Positions 21,410 to 32,872 of a stretch of 64,000 bases of DNA are shown here, one piece after another. The DNA comes from Guyanagaster necrorhizus (taxonomy: Eukaryota; Basidiomycota; Agaricomycetes; Agaricales; Physalacriaceae), in contig NW_025064917.1 of assembly GCF_019112545.1 (NCBI RefSeq), positions 319,940 to 383,939 of the forward strand, given 5' to 3'. The position numbers and the translations under genes are program-made. Each line of letters begins with the position of its first letter. Positions within the stretch are counted from its first letter, which is position 1. The notes below the pieces were generated by a model. The model saw nothing but the letters and a program-made list of their open reading frames with translations, was not told the origin of the DNA and did no database searches.

Positions 21410-22101
21410 CCCTCTGGATTGAAGTTTATCCCCGTGTATGGGAGTCCTGAGTAGTTTGGTTGGGTGCAGGATGAAGGGAGCATTAAGCAGGTCAAAACGG
21501 CGTATGTCAATGGTCATTGTCCATATCCTTGTCTTGTATTCATCCCACCTTCTGCCAGCTACGGGGCTGGAATCAACACACTTGACACCGCCAATTTAGA
21601 GTTTTTCACTTACTTTTATTCACCGACTCATATCGCCTAGGTTTACTCCAACGGGCAATCAGATTAATGACAAGTAGTCTTATTAGCGGGAGAATATCGT
21701 CATAATGACAAAGGGAGCTAACGGGCGAGATCTATCCAGGTATTTCATCCGGTAATGCGTGACATGCATGAATATATTCTCATCTGATAGACTAAATTTT
21801 TGATAGATGCAAGATCTTCGTGATGCAGTAAAAGTTGGTGCGTTCGATTTATTATCAAGCTGCTACGCCTGGTAATGTAAGATTTTCACTTCAATCCCGA
21901 CTCCTCAAGCACTCGTCCTTAATCTCATGTTGTCGTACACACAGTTCATGCTGTGCAAACTCAGCACCCCTTACGGAGGTTTACGCTGACGCTCTTTGTC
22001 CGGAGTTTATGACCCGCCGCTTAACGCCTTTCATATCGATGGAGAATCAATAAAGTATTCTTTATCGCCAGAATGAAAACGAGCTTTTCTCTACACTGAA
22101 G
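21410..22101 (+). pseudogene. Aldo/keto reductase relic, second copy
   Basis: A shortened, stop-ridden copy of the intact reductase at 28763-30436. Matching pieces in order: GWVQDEG then SIKQVKTA (about 21457-21500), AGINTLDTAN (about 21560-21590) and YSNGQSD (about 21644-21664). Then HNDK, VFHPV, MQDLRDAVKVGAF (about 21809-21850) with CYAW, and LTPFISMEN plus ILYRQNENELFSTLK (about 22020-22101). Introns are at the same positions as in the intact gene. The stretch that should encode the central barrel (after VFHPV to HET) is deleted and there are stops and frameshifts. Non-functional. Confidence 0.75.
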
Positions 22102-25047
22102 GTCTGTGCGTCCCATGGCTGATACGAGAACAACATCATATTAACTCTCCGTTTCAGCATTTGAAGTTGGCTGAATTCCTTGGTTAAAGTGGGGTTATGA
22201 TGATACCTATTCACCGGTGACCGACAGCTCGTCCTGTCTGAGAATAAACAGCGTGTCTCCTTCTGTCTGCCTTCTTCTGCGCACCCAATAATCTGAATAG
22301 ACCGATCAGATTTAGAGTCTGATGTCTATCGCCGCAGCCTTAGGGCTTCCAAGCGTTTTGGATTGACTCGAAGATGCTAGGGCTCGTTGGAGCAACTACA
22401 TACAATGGCAGTATTGCTCGACTATAGGGAGGCATATGCCCATATAAACGCCGACTAACTAGATTGTCGACGAAATATCCAGACCCGCCATCTCGTATGG
22501 AAATGAGGCTGTACGTCTGTAAAAGCCGAGATACTCTTTTGGCGTAGATTTAACCGGAAGTCCCACAACTATGAGCTCCTCGGAAAGTCAAATACTAATT
22601 TCTTGGCCAAGGAAGCAGATTGGAGAACGTATCGTACCGCCCATCGAGAGCCATCCTTTCCATGGGGTATAGAAAGAGATCGAGGATCATGCCCAAGCAA
22701 CACACACATATCCAGGTCACCACACGGTGCCCGATAAACGTGAACGTCTCAGTTAATCCTAGACGTACACACGTTCTCGAATGTACGTCAATCATAGTTC
22801 TAGTTCCGTGTGTTCGAATATTTAAAAATATTCATATGGTTCCCACAGTCCTGCGTCTTAATACTGAAACTTGTCGGTTATCACAGAAGGAATCGCATCT
22901 ACCTCCCGAAAACTCACAATTCACAGCCCCGGAAGATACACCAAGTCACACATGTATTCATGGTGAGTGACGGTAAGATCAGTGACTATCAAAAAGCGAA
23001 AATCGCGGCACCCAACTCAGATGGGAAGTCACTTGTAAGACTTTGTATTCATCTAACGTATTAGAGAACTATATGCAGAAGCATACAAGATGACGGATGT
23101 TTTTCAGGCATCCGATCATGTTAGGAATAGAGCGACGACTTCATTCCTCGTTCCAGTGCGTCGGAGATAGCACAGCCCGTACACCCCATTTTTTTCAAGC
23201 TTCAGCCAGTCAGGGATCTGATTTTTATAAGCAATACGGAACCATTCTTGACCATTCACAGAACCGCCGTCGGAAACCTCTTTCGGACTCGGACTGTCGA
23301 CATTCTCGTGAAGTGCCAGTACCGATCTTCCTCCCCCCCTCCAATCTGCTCCGTTTCTACCAGAATAATGGACCTGAGGAACGCTGGACCGAAGCCAATG
23401 TTTGGAAGTCCTTCGTAGGATCCGTCGCAAGCTATGCAGAGGATGAACACTACGATAGCTGTTGTTTCTCCCTGATAGTCGTGGAAGAGAGAACATCAAC
23501 TTAGACGGAGACGACGAGTCAGAGAAGCACCCCAAAACGCCGGGGTGACAGGAAGGCGACTGAGAGGCGCGGAGGTGCAAGTCTGGAGAAATCATCAAGG
23601 GACATGATGTAAGGTCCCCGCTTCTTGGGTCCGACCGAAATTTTAGCTGCTCAACTTGGATACTTGGATGAGTTTTTCATGCTGAGATGAGAATAAGAGA
23701 AGTTAAGGAAACTTACCAAAAACCCGAACTCGAAAAGCGGCGGGTGCAGACGGCGTATGCCGAATCGGCATGGCTTGCACATCCAAATAGACCAGGCCAT
23801 GTCCACTGACTTTGACAAAATACAGCTTAGATTTTGAAGAGTAATAAGGGCGTAGAGTTAGGAAAGAAGACGTGACATTGTTGGTGAGTCAATTCCCACT
23901 TGTTTGAATCTTGCGCGCGCAATGCCGGAGGCCGGCCATCACAGATTTCAAGAAGCGCGCTCAGTAACTGCATCTTTTATCGAATAATCATCTTCATACG
24001 AACCATAGAGTTGGTTCTATGAGGATACAACCAGCAGTATTTTTCTACCTCTCTCCTTCTCAAATTGCGAGAATGTCTTTTCATTATAAGCACACTCACG
24101 TTCACAGGCTACTACGCATTATTGTCTCTAGACCTTAGTTCTCCTGTGAGTCACTGACGACAGCGCGACGACAGAAACATCTCTCATTTCGTGAATACTA
24201 GATGCGATCACGATTGACTGAAGCGATGCCTCCCGATGTGTCCTCAAGAGTGTCAACTGTTCCGACATGAGGTTCATACAGTTGCCGCTTACTGAGTACT
24301 GTTTGATCGTGAGTTTTCAGCTCCATAATTAACCCACTCAGAGATAAGCATCATTGTTACCAAACCTGAACGCATTCAAGGTTAAGTTAGTACATTCCCA
24401 TCGATACTTAAAAGGCGAGTAGCGACGAACTCTGAACAGTTGTCAGCACTGTAAACTTAATGATCGCCCTAACCAAGATCTACCACACTCTTATCTTACT
24501 ATCTTCGGAACCGTCATGATGGTCGGAAAGGCGAGCGGAATGCTACTAGATTGTCATTCATTTCTTACCGCTGAAGCTTGATGGCAGGCCCGCCAATAGA
24601 AATCTGAATAATCCCGAGTCATTCACGCGTGCTGTAACTTTGTTTCTGCAGGACTGTGTCCGATTTTTTGGCGCTGCCAGAAATAGTGTGCATCTAGGAC
24701 AGATGAATCGTCTACGGTGTTGTCCTTGGGATATTTCCATACTTTGTATTTCTAATCCAAGGTTTCAGGTGCCAATCATCACCAAAGGTAATGCATAGCG
24801 GCATCCTTTTGACCCTTCCAGCTTCTTCTATGCTTCGTCTTCAGATCAAGTTCATGCTGTCAACGTATTTATGACTCTCGTGCCTGCCTCGATCTCGTCG
24901 TACCTGCACATTCTATACCTTACCATCGGACCGCACCATAGTCCACGGGTCCGATGTACTAACTACGTGCCTATCCTGCCATCATGGAATAACGTAGCTA
25001 ATAAGGGACATAAAGTCGATCTAGTGCGTTGGCACGGCAAGCATACG
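22102..25047. other. Long gene-poor interval
   Basis: About 2.9 kb without a recognised gene. The longest frame is on the minus strand at 23116-23598 (160 codons); an overlapping minus frame at 23256-23450 reads EEDRYWHFTRMSTVRVRKRF, which looks protein-like but matches no family I know. The remainder has only short frames on both strands. 24750-25047 is the upstream region of the second BTB gene. Confidence 0.4.
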
Positions 25048-26310
25048 ATGGCCTTCTCCCACTCGTTCCATAACAATGCCTATGGAAGTCACCAAAGTAT
25101 GCCTTTCGACAATTCCGTGCGGTCTGAACCGTCATGGAAACTTGAAACCTATCCTGTTGAACTGGCAGCTCATGATCCCGAGGTATGTAGTGTGTGTAAA
25201 TTTCAATATAATGTCAGATAATAACTATTCTATAGCTTTTCGAACTGTCGTTGAGCCCGCGCCAGGATAGCCTACGGCAATCCGACTTCATCCAAAGCCT
25301 GGCCTCAACCCTGGTAAGAATACTGTCCGGTGCTGTGATGACAGCTTATATACTTTCAAGGTGAAACCAAGGGCTACGGACGAATCTAGACCCCAGCGTA
25401 TATCTACAGCGTTCCCTCAGCAGGAGGACACGGACGTTGTATTGCTTTCCTTCGACTCTGTTGCTTTCCACGTTCATTCTCAGACCGTTCTCGGCGCATC
25501 AGACAACGCCTTTGGGTTCCGATTGCTTCAACCCGGTAGGCAGGAAGATGATAATGACGTTATTCAAATTGATGAGCATTCCGAGGTTTTAAACATCCTC
25601 CTGCATATTATCTACTCCATCTCGTGCATATCCTATCAGCCATCATTTGAAGTCCTCCAAACAGCGGCCGAGAGGATGAGACACTATGGCATGGTTGTGA
25701 ATACCTATGTCCAGCCGTCCACGCCAATGTTCGATGTCCTTTCTTCTCATGCACCCGGTCGTGCGCTGCACCTCTATGCGCTAGCTGCGCACTTTGACCT
25801 ATATGATCTCGCTGTCGTCGCGTCGGAGCATCTCCTCTCTTTCAGACTCTCCAGCTTGACAGAAGACATGGTCAAGCGGATTGGTGCGCCCTACCTGAGA
25901 TGCTTATTCGCATTACACCTTGGTCGTAAAGAAGCGTTGAAGCGAGTGCTTATCACACCTCCGAGAGGGCACCCCACGACCTTGATGTGCACCGCTCGCT
26001 CGCAGGAACAATTTGCGCTAGACTGGGTTCTTATTGCTGCACAGATTGTTTCGGACGCAAGTCCTGGTACGTCTTCGAAGTCTAAAATAGACTGGTCTAT
26101 CTGAACCGAGTAATCCAGACATATCCTCGCATTATATGGTTGCTCTGTTAAGACCATTGAAGGACCAAACTTCGTGCGAGACCTGCAAGGCCAATCTCTA
26201 CAAAAGGCTTGAACAGCTAACTGAACAATGGGGCTTAGTCAAGGTGGGTTCACTTTCACTTTTTCGATTTTGATCTTTGACTTGTTTGACTTCTCCAGCG
26301 CACAATTTGA
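25048..26310 (+). CDS. BTB/POZ-like domain protein, paralogue 2
   Basis: Starts MAFSHSFHNNAYGSHQSM. Exons join as ...LAAHDPE, LFELSLSPRQDSLRQSDF..., then a long BTB exon from VKPRATDE with DTDVVLLSFDSVAFHVHSQT (BTB pattern with F-x-V-H), LNILLHIIYSISC and the helical repeat-like YDLAVVASEHLLSFRLSSL. A 3' exon DISSHYMVALLRPLKDQTS has the CxxC pair CETCKANL. The last exon is RTI with stop 26308-26310. About 355 residues after removal of four introns. Same architecture as the gene at 17642-18743. Predicted intracellular adaptor protein; partners unknown. Looks intact. Confidence 0.75.
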
Positions 26311-28762
26311 ACTTTCGCCCGAGTTTGTATGCAGCTGGTTCTGTACCGTTGAACCTGAGATTGCAAGTTAAGAATTTTCGTAGTAGACGCTTGGTTCGCT
26401 ATGAAAACTCACGTTTGATTTATTTATGATACATTTTTCTATGCAGTTCTTTACTTCAGTTTTTTTTTCTATTTGATTAGCTTGTCTCGACGTTATCCCA
26501 CAATTTTGTCGCCATGGATGGGCACTTAACCCACGAGAATGAATGAAAGCGCAAGGCACGGGGAACTGGTCGACAGAATATGCTATCGAGATGGGGGATG
26601 AGAGTGAAGATTTAAAGGTCACACCGTGAGGACTTGACTCAGTTCTTCAAACGAAGGAGAGGGCAGCCTGTACTTGATAATTTAGGTCTTGAAGCACGCA
26701 GTGTGTATACTACTCGCGGAACGCCCAACGTTATACGTCCTTTCCCGCATGCAGTGCCACGTTCGAAACGTTGATTTGGTCATTCGAAGCTGGAAAGCAT
26801 AGGAACGTTTGTGTAGTGTATGCATTTCAGCGCTGCAGTGTAGCCTCGAGATTCTGTGGATACCATTTCGAGACTACCATTATACCAAAGGTAATAATGA
26901 ACCACAGTATTGGTGGCAACATGATGTTGTCCATGAGCATCCAGCTGAGTGTTGCAATTGAGCATCATTATCGCTGAAGGATGTCATGATGAGGATCTGC
27001 GACACGAAGAAAATTCAAGCCATCAGAACGTGCGATGTTCATACGCAATTCGAACCGGTGAGAAGGGACGAATTCGATGACAACCCCCGGGTCACGCCCT
27101 TTCAATGTTGACTACCACAACGAACAACAGCTACTGGAGTCCAGCCCATCGTCCGGGCCATCAATGCAGCTTTTTCTAATGCACGTCTCACTAGCTCGTG
27201 AATGTCGCTGAACCTCGCAACGATGGTTGGAGATACTGGAGTCACGTCTGGCGCGGAGGGGAAGGCCCAGACTGACATTCGGGTGCTGGTGAGTGGTACG
27301 ACCCTTCTTCAATGCGAAGCGCATTGACTTTGTTATCTACAGGGACCGAGGACATCAAGCATCGTACGGGTTTGACCCAACTGAGGCTGTGGTTAGCTGG
27401 CTCAATGATCGGCACGTATGTGGTGTAGTGCTGCTGCTGTTCTTGTACCGCGCCGTAGGCCGTGCTCCCCAGCTAGCTCAGAATACTAGACTCTCCTCTT
27501 TCGATACGCCAAGAAGGCAAGAAATTCTTTGGTTGTTGGAATAGTCATCATCACAACCCGGAAGAAGAGTCGCTATCGAACGGTTCACTCCCGAGTCGGA
27601 AACTCCTTTCTGGGAGCGACCATTCCAGTTCAACAGCAATTGGCGACTTAAGAGGTCGACGGTAGTTGCCATTTTATGGGTCTAGTGCACTGGACAGCCC
27701 ATCCGAGCGTATCGTCGTTGGTAATATCTTCGTTCAAACACGTCCGTCATGGTTCAACTTCTGAACCTTGTCAATACTACCTAGCCTGGAGATATCGTGA
27801 GTGAATCATTTGTCTACTCTGAACAATGAACGTACCCATCACTCCAGACTATAGCTCGCTCAAGATAGCCATTGTTATCTAGAAGTAGCCCGCATACGCT
27901 GGACCTCTGAGGTGTATCAAGAACGATGTGAGTACATGATGGTGCACCTTTGATGCATTGTACCGAGAAATGCAGAACTTACAAGCATCAGTGCTCGACG
28001 CTCTGCACCTCAATCTACATCCGAAGATTCAGCACAGTACGTTTCCTTACCTTGAACTGACTTGGATCTGATTCGGCGGCAGCCCTGGAAAATTTCGGAT
28101 GGGCTGTAAGTTGCTGCAACTAACACACACCCCAGCTAAGCTAAAGGGCCACCTCGGATTAAACTCGCGTCGCGCCACTGTTGATCTTTGCTATTCGCAG
28201 GAGTGAGTCTGGTGCAAGTATCCATGAAGGGGGCATGTGTCCATATTCCTTGGACAGTGAAGTCGAGTCTGGTGTCTATTATCCGCGCGACCCCTAAAAT
28301 GCCTAAGAAATTCTTGGTGTTCAGCGTTATCTGGGGAAAGTTAGGGTACCCTACTTCTTGCTGGGACAACACCCTATTCCACTGTGTCCCGTCACATCTC
28401 AGTTGCGTACTAAGCCTTCTTTTCTTGTTGTCCCCGAGACCTCTGGAGAGCTGCGAAGAATGAGGATGCGGTGGTGCTATGCAACCTGATGTCGTCGCGT
28501 CATACATCTTTGGCCAATGCAGCGTCAAGGCGGCGGCTAGAAAGCATCATGGTGCTTGTCTGGGCATCCAAGGGTTAAAGCCAAGGTATTAGGGTCTACA
28601 GTATGCCAGGCTCTCCTACCAACGAAAGCCAGCACTAGTCATGTCACGGCTCACATCACGAGAGGATATAAAGACGAACCGGTTGCTTACCGGACTTCCC
28701 TCAGCTCATGATGTCTCTTTCAAGTACAGACATGTCCTACGGTTAAGTCCCAAGCTATTCAG
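26311..28762. other. Long gene-poor interval
   Basis: About 2.4 kb. The frames at 27293-27544 (plus) and 28136-28528 (minus) are short and unrecognised. 26440-26480 has a T-rich run. 28560-28762 is the upstream region of the aldo/keto reductase. Possibly the counterpart of the interval between the first BTB gene and the decayed reductase. Confidence 0.4.
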
Positions 28763-30436
28763 ATGATCCCGGCTCACAAACCGTCTGCAGTACGCCTTGG
28801 ATCATCTGGGCTAAAGGTATCGAAGATTATCCTCGGTTGCACGGTATATGGCAGTTCCGACTGGTATAGCTGGGTCCAAGACGAAGAAGCGAGCATCAAG
28901 CAGATCAAAGCGGCGTACGCCATTGTCTTCCTCTTTTCCAATGCTCATTTTGCTCTCTGCCAGTTACGATATCGGAATCAACGCCTTTGATACTGCTAAT
29001 GTATTATTATTTTTTTTGCTCGCCCTTTTCTCTAACCGACGTCGGCATGCGTTAGATTTACTCCAACGGACAATCCGAAGTCGTCTTAGGGAAAGCCATT
29101 AAGCAGCACGATTTGTTACGGGAGAAGATTGTTGTAATGACAAAGGTAGGTGATTTTGATTCGGTTTCGCAAGGGGGTAACATCGTTACAGGTTTTTCAC
29201 CCAGTAACACGATCCATGAACGAACGGATTACTGGCCAAGCATCGGCGCTCGCCGATGATAACGGATATGTGAACCAGTACGGGCTCAGTCGCAAGGTCC
29301 TATAGGCATAGTTTTTCCTGAAACGATGTGCTCATCCATACTTCAGCACATATTTGATTCGGTCCAGAAGAGCCTGGATCGTCTGCAACTGGATTATATC
29401 GACGTTCTTCACTGCCACGAGTTTGACTCCGAGACCCCGATCCATGAGACGGTGAGGAGACATACATACATCCGTTCGATCGACTCTGATATACCGAACC
29501 CAACTGCTTTAGATGCAAGCCCTTCATGATGTAGTAACAGCTGGTTATGTTCGATATATCGGAATATCGACCTGTCGTGCCTGGCAATGTATGCACGTTC
29601 TTTCTTCCATGTCAAGGTCAAGGTTACACCCTGACATCATCTTTTCTTGTACAGTCCATATCATGCAAAGTACCCTCTTTCCCAAGAAGCGCATCCTAAG
29701 AATACTAACGGGATTTGGAGATTACGCGCTCAAGAATTGTTTGACGGCGTTTATCGTGGTAGAAAACGACTACAATATCCTCTATCGCGAGGATGAAAAA
29801 GAGTTGTTCCCCACCTTGAAGGTTTGTCCAGTGTACAGAATAGTTCTGGCCGTATCTGATATTCGCCTCAGCATTTCGGTCTTTCTTCCGTACCTTGGTC
29901 CACATTTGCTGGTGGTGCTGTCGTCCATCCTCTTCATCAGCAACGCAAATGGCTTGTCGATGCCAGGTATGTGCACCGTATGGAAGTACGTCAACCTACT
30001 CATTTGCGCCCAAAGAACTACCGATAACCAGTTAGAGTCGAATGACATGATAATCTTGAGGTGAGTCAGCCTCTACTTTGATTACCTGAATCCCAGGCTC
30101 CTGACACATCTTTCTGTATCAGGGTAGAAGAGATTGCTCGCCGCAGAAACATCACCATGACCCAAGTCGTCGTTGCATGGTCCATTAGCCGAGAAGGTAT
30201 ATTCAAACGGAAGCGTTGTATTAGATCGTTTACTGATGACCGTGACTTAGGAGTTTGTGCCCTGGTCGTCAATGTGTCGTCCACTGACAATCTTTTAGAA
30301 GTTGTTGGTACGTTCGTCCTATTCACTTCGACCTCCCGGGTATAAAATTTTGATAGATGGCTTGGATGTGATGCTTACTCCCCATGAAATACGGTATCTG
30401 GAAGAACCATATAGTCCACAAAGGCTTCGTCATTAA
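28763..30436 (+). CDS. Aldo/keto reductase (AKR, yajO-like)
   Basis: NADPH-dependent reduction of aldehydes or ketones. The gene looks broken frame by frame but is intact once about eleven 48-60 nt introns are removed. Blocks in order are SGLKVSKIILGCTVYGSSDW, AAYDIGINAFDTAN, IYSNGQSEVVLGKAI, EKIVVMTK, VFHPVTRSMNERITG, HIFDSVQKSLDRLQLDYIDV, LHCHEFDSETPIHET, MQALHDVVTAGYVRYIGIS, FHIMQNYALKN, REDEKELFPTLK, HFGLSSVPWST, VEEIARRRNITMTQVVVAW and LEEPYSPQRLRH with stop 30434-30436. The AKR tetrad is visible: Asp in FDTAN, Tyr in IYSNG, Lys in VVMTK and His in LHCH. About 350 residues. Fungal relatives include versiconal hemiacetal acetate reductase-like enzymes. The substrate is unknown. A decayed copy sits at 21410-22101. 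Confidence 0.88.
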
Positions 30437-31107
30437 TGAAGCACGTAATGCTGTTTTCTCGAAGTGGCTACGATGCAGGCGTGATTGTATATCATCTCCA
30501 TGTTTGTCTATTAGTGATCAATGTACCTCTCTTATACGCTCTAGGATGAAGACTCGAGACTCTCAAGATTGTCGCCGAAGCAACATTGATAGAACGGCAT
30601 TGGAGAATTCACCGAGGAGTCAGGATGAGCCTATCACAGAGCGAACAGACGAACACGTAAAGCTCCTGATGTCTGACCGCCCAGATGACTTCATGTACGA
30701 CGTCAAGGGAGGCACGGTCATAAATTTGAAGCTTGAACCTTATAACTTCTCAAACCCTGTGAAAATGGAAAAACTTAGTTCTGTGACTCAACTGATGCTC
30801 GTTGGAAGTTGCGTTCCACGGACCGGTACCGCTTTCCAACTTACAAGAAGCATTACTATCTCTTAGCAGTATCGCCATCAATACTACAGTACCCGCATAT
30901 GTGGGTCTCCTTGGCTTGGGCCATCTTTGGCTGAGCCCGTTCAAATAGAATAAGTCCTTCACCAATCCGCTTACATCCAAATTCGCGGGTAACAAGGTGC
31001 AATATTTTTTTTGGTGAAACCATCAGGCACGTCTTAGACACGAACGTCATCATGTCCACGGGACATCAATATAAGGCATCTACTTTTGCCTCCGAGACAA
31101 AGCTACA
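30437..31107 (+). other. Interval with one weak open frame (30546-30866)
   Basis: An ATG at 30546 opens 106 codons in frame (MKTRDSQDCRRSNIDRTALE... LLMSDRPDDFMYDVKGG...) ending at 30866. The sequence is hydrophilic and protein-like but I recognise no domain. It could be a small gene or a relic. The rest to 31107 holds short frames and the upstream region of the next gene. Confidence 0.25.
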
Positions 31108-31500
31108 ATGGTCGACTCTACTATGATAACCCCGGCTCAACAAGAAGACTACAGAAGCAATCCTAGGAACTTTCAAGACGAGCATGGTCATCAAGTCACT
31201 CGTGATGCTATCTCTAGTATGCCAGTGGGCGGTAGGCAGTTTCTATTTTCCATTTTTGCTTTAGCTGATAGGAACCTGCTAGATCCTATCGAGTCCACCG
31301 GCACTGGCTACGGTAATACTACCGAAGCGGCTACCTTGTCTCAAGCCTCTGCCTATGAGGGTATATATTACTCTTTCATCTAATTTTCCAGGGCACTATT
31401 GTTTTTCTTAGGCGACGGTCAGACGGCCGTTGGTAAAATCTCCAATTCCGAGCGCTTTGAAAGAGGTCGTGAAAAGAAGGTGAGCACATATAGATGTTGA
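31108..31500 (+). CDS. Small hydrophilic hypothetical protein
   Basis: Starts MVDSTMITPAQQEDYRSN. Removing a likely intron (about 31217-31272) joins TRDAIS to RNLLDPIESTGTGYGN. A second intron (about 31358-31411) joins SQASAYEG to DGQTAVGKISNSERFERG and then REKK. About 90 residues, no membrane segment, no known domain. The final codons are uncertain: either read-through to a TGA at 31498-31500 or another intron with a stop at 31536-31538. Both introns have normal donors, which favours a real gene. Confidence 0.5.
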
Positions 31501-31718
31501 ACGCATGACGAAATTCGTCATGCCGACCTTGGAAGTAGATGAGACCTAACCACCACATATGCGTCTGAATCCCCACCTTTTCCTACGAATGTTTTGAGAT
31601 ACAACTGGTATATAACATGGAATGAATCTGTTTGAACTTCTTGTCATTTGCAAGGCCTGTGCGGCCCAGATTACAAGTACAAAACGTCTAATGCTTTATG
31701 GTGCTTTCAAATTCATAT

Positions 31719-32096
31719 TTACTTCCCCGCACGATCAATAGAACGGCCATTCTCTCCAAGTGCCGCCTTTGCATCCTGAGCTGAAAAGTCTCCATCTTCT
31801 TGACGGGCGCTACAGATATGCAACACGGTTTTCTCCTGAAGGTCTGCCGTGGAAGACACAGTATGACGGTCCGCCTAAATACTATTATCCAAACGAGACA
31901 AGATACGCTTTTAGATATAACACACCTTGACCGCCAATTCAGAATGAGTCGCGAGGAACTCGTTCCATCCTTCCGCGTTGTCGATAGGAGCGGACGTCTG
32001 GTATCTGCTTTTTGCCAGGCTCTTCTGTTTCTCTCTTTCGATAATCTTTAGAAGGTTCAGACCCAAAGTCCCGACGAGGCGAAGGAGACGGGACAT
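31719..32096 (-). CDS. Small protein, possibly mitochondrial, unrecognised
   Basis: Two exons. Exon 1 (32096-31926) encodes MSRLLRLVGTLGLNLLKI...SAPIDNAEGWNEFLATHSE-LAVK. A 51-nt intron (31875-31925) has a clean GTGTGT donor. Exon 2 encodes ADRHTVSSTADLQEKTVLHI...ENGRSIDRAGK with the stop at 31719-31721. About 109 residues. The N-terminus is basic and amphipathic without acidic residues up to residue 19, consistent with a mitochondrial presequence; that is inference. It is divergent from the MRH4 gene (776 bp between starts), so the two may share a promoter region. Confidence 0.6.
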
Positions 32097-32872
32097 ACCA
32101 CTGGATCGTTGCTATGCACTGAACTGAAGCGGAATATCAAAAGCGGGTCTTGGTCTAGGAAACGATGAAACTAACCTAGAGTTTCGTGTTGCTCCCAAGA
32201 GCGCGCGGGTTGGTGCTCTTGCACCTTTCTTGAGCACGGACAAAATGACTGAGTACATGATGGTCGGTGTTCAAGCTCAAGGACAGTAGTTGACGTCCTT
32301 TTATGTGGATCAGCATTGACGTCAGCAGTGGGGCCGACCCACTTTAAGGTCGCGAACGTGTCATTCGTGAGCCAGATAAATACAGAGTCGAAAAGCAACC
32401 CAGACTGAGTGCTGAGTCTTCACAAGGGTAGGAGAAGAGCGACCTGAGAATCTGCATGAGCGACAGAGGACCGACGTGACGGCCAGTGAAGAGAAAAGTT
32501 CCTCGAAATATATTTACAGAATCCCAGGCAAAAGAATGAGAAACAGGGATCCTCGTTGACAATTCGCACAAGTACCAGAAGCTGGTGAAAGGGGATAAAG
32601 CAGAGTCGCCATTGCAAGGGCCTAGGCCTGCCGTCCTTTCGGTCCGATAATGCTGCGTGATATGTGACAAGCGTTACAGTTTTTTCCTCTTCCTCTTTCT
32701 CCTGGCAGAAATCGGTGTTGGCAACGGTAGACTTTACAATCATTTTGGTGGTTTCCATACCATCGCTGAATTACTCTGAAGTAAACCGTAGGGATGGCTG
32801 GGCTTCTGCCAATCGGCAATGAAGTCCTTTCGGGGTCGAACGCGTGCCGCATACAGGTGCTGAGAATGTTCC
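32097..32872. promoter_or_regulatory. Shared upstream region of two divergent genes
   Basis: Lies between the starts of the minus-strand small gene (32096) and the plus-strand helicase (32873). Several minus-strand frames are open here (32344-32906) but overlap each other, lack domains and run into the helicase start, so I treat the interval as regulatory plus 5' untranslated sequence. No specific binding site identified. Confidence 0.4.

Noticed and set aside
28763..30436. Aldo/keto reductase suspected to be a pseudogene because of many frame changes
   Set aside because: Every frame change coincides with a normal GT-AG intron, and the spliced product is complete with all four catalytic residues.
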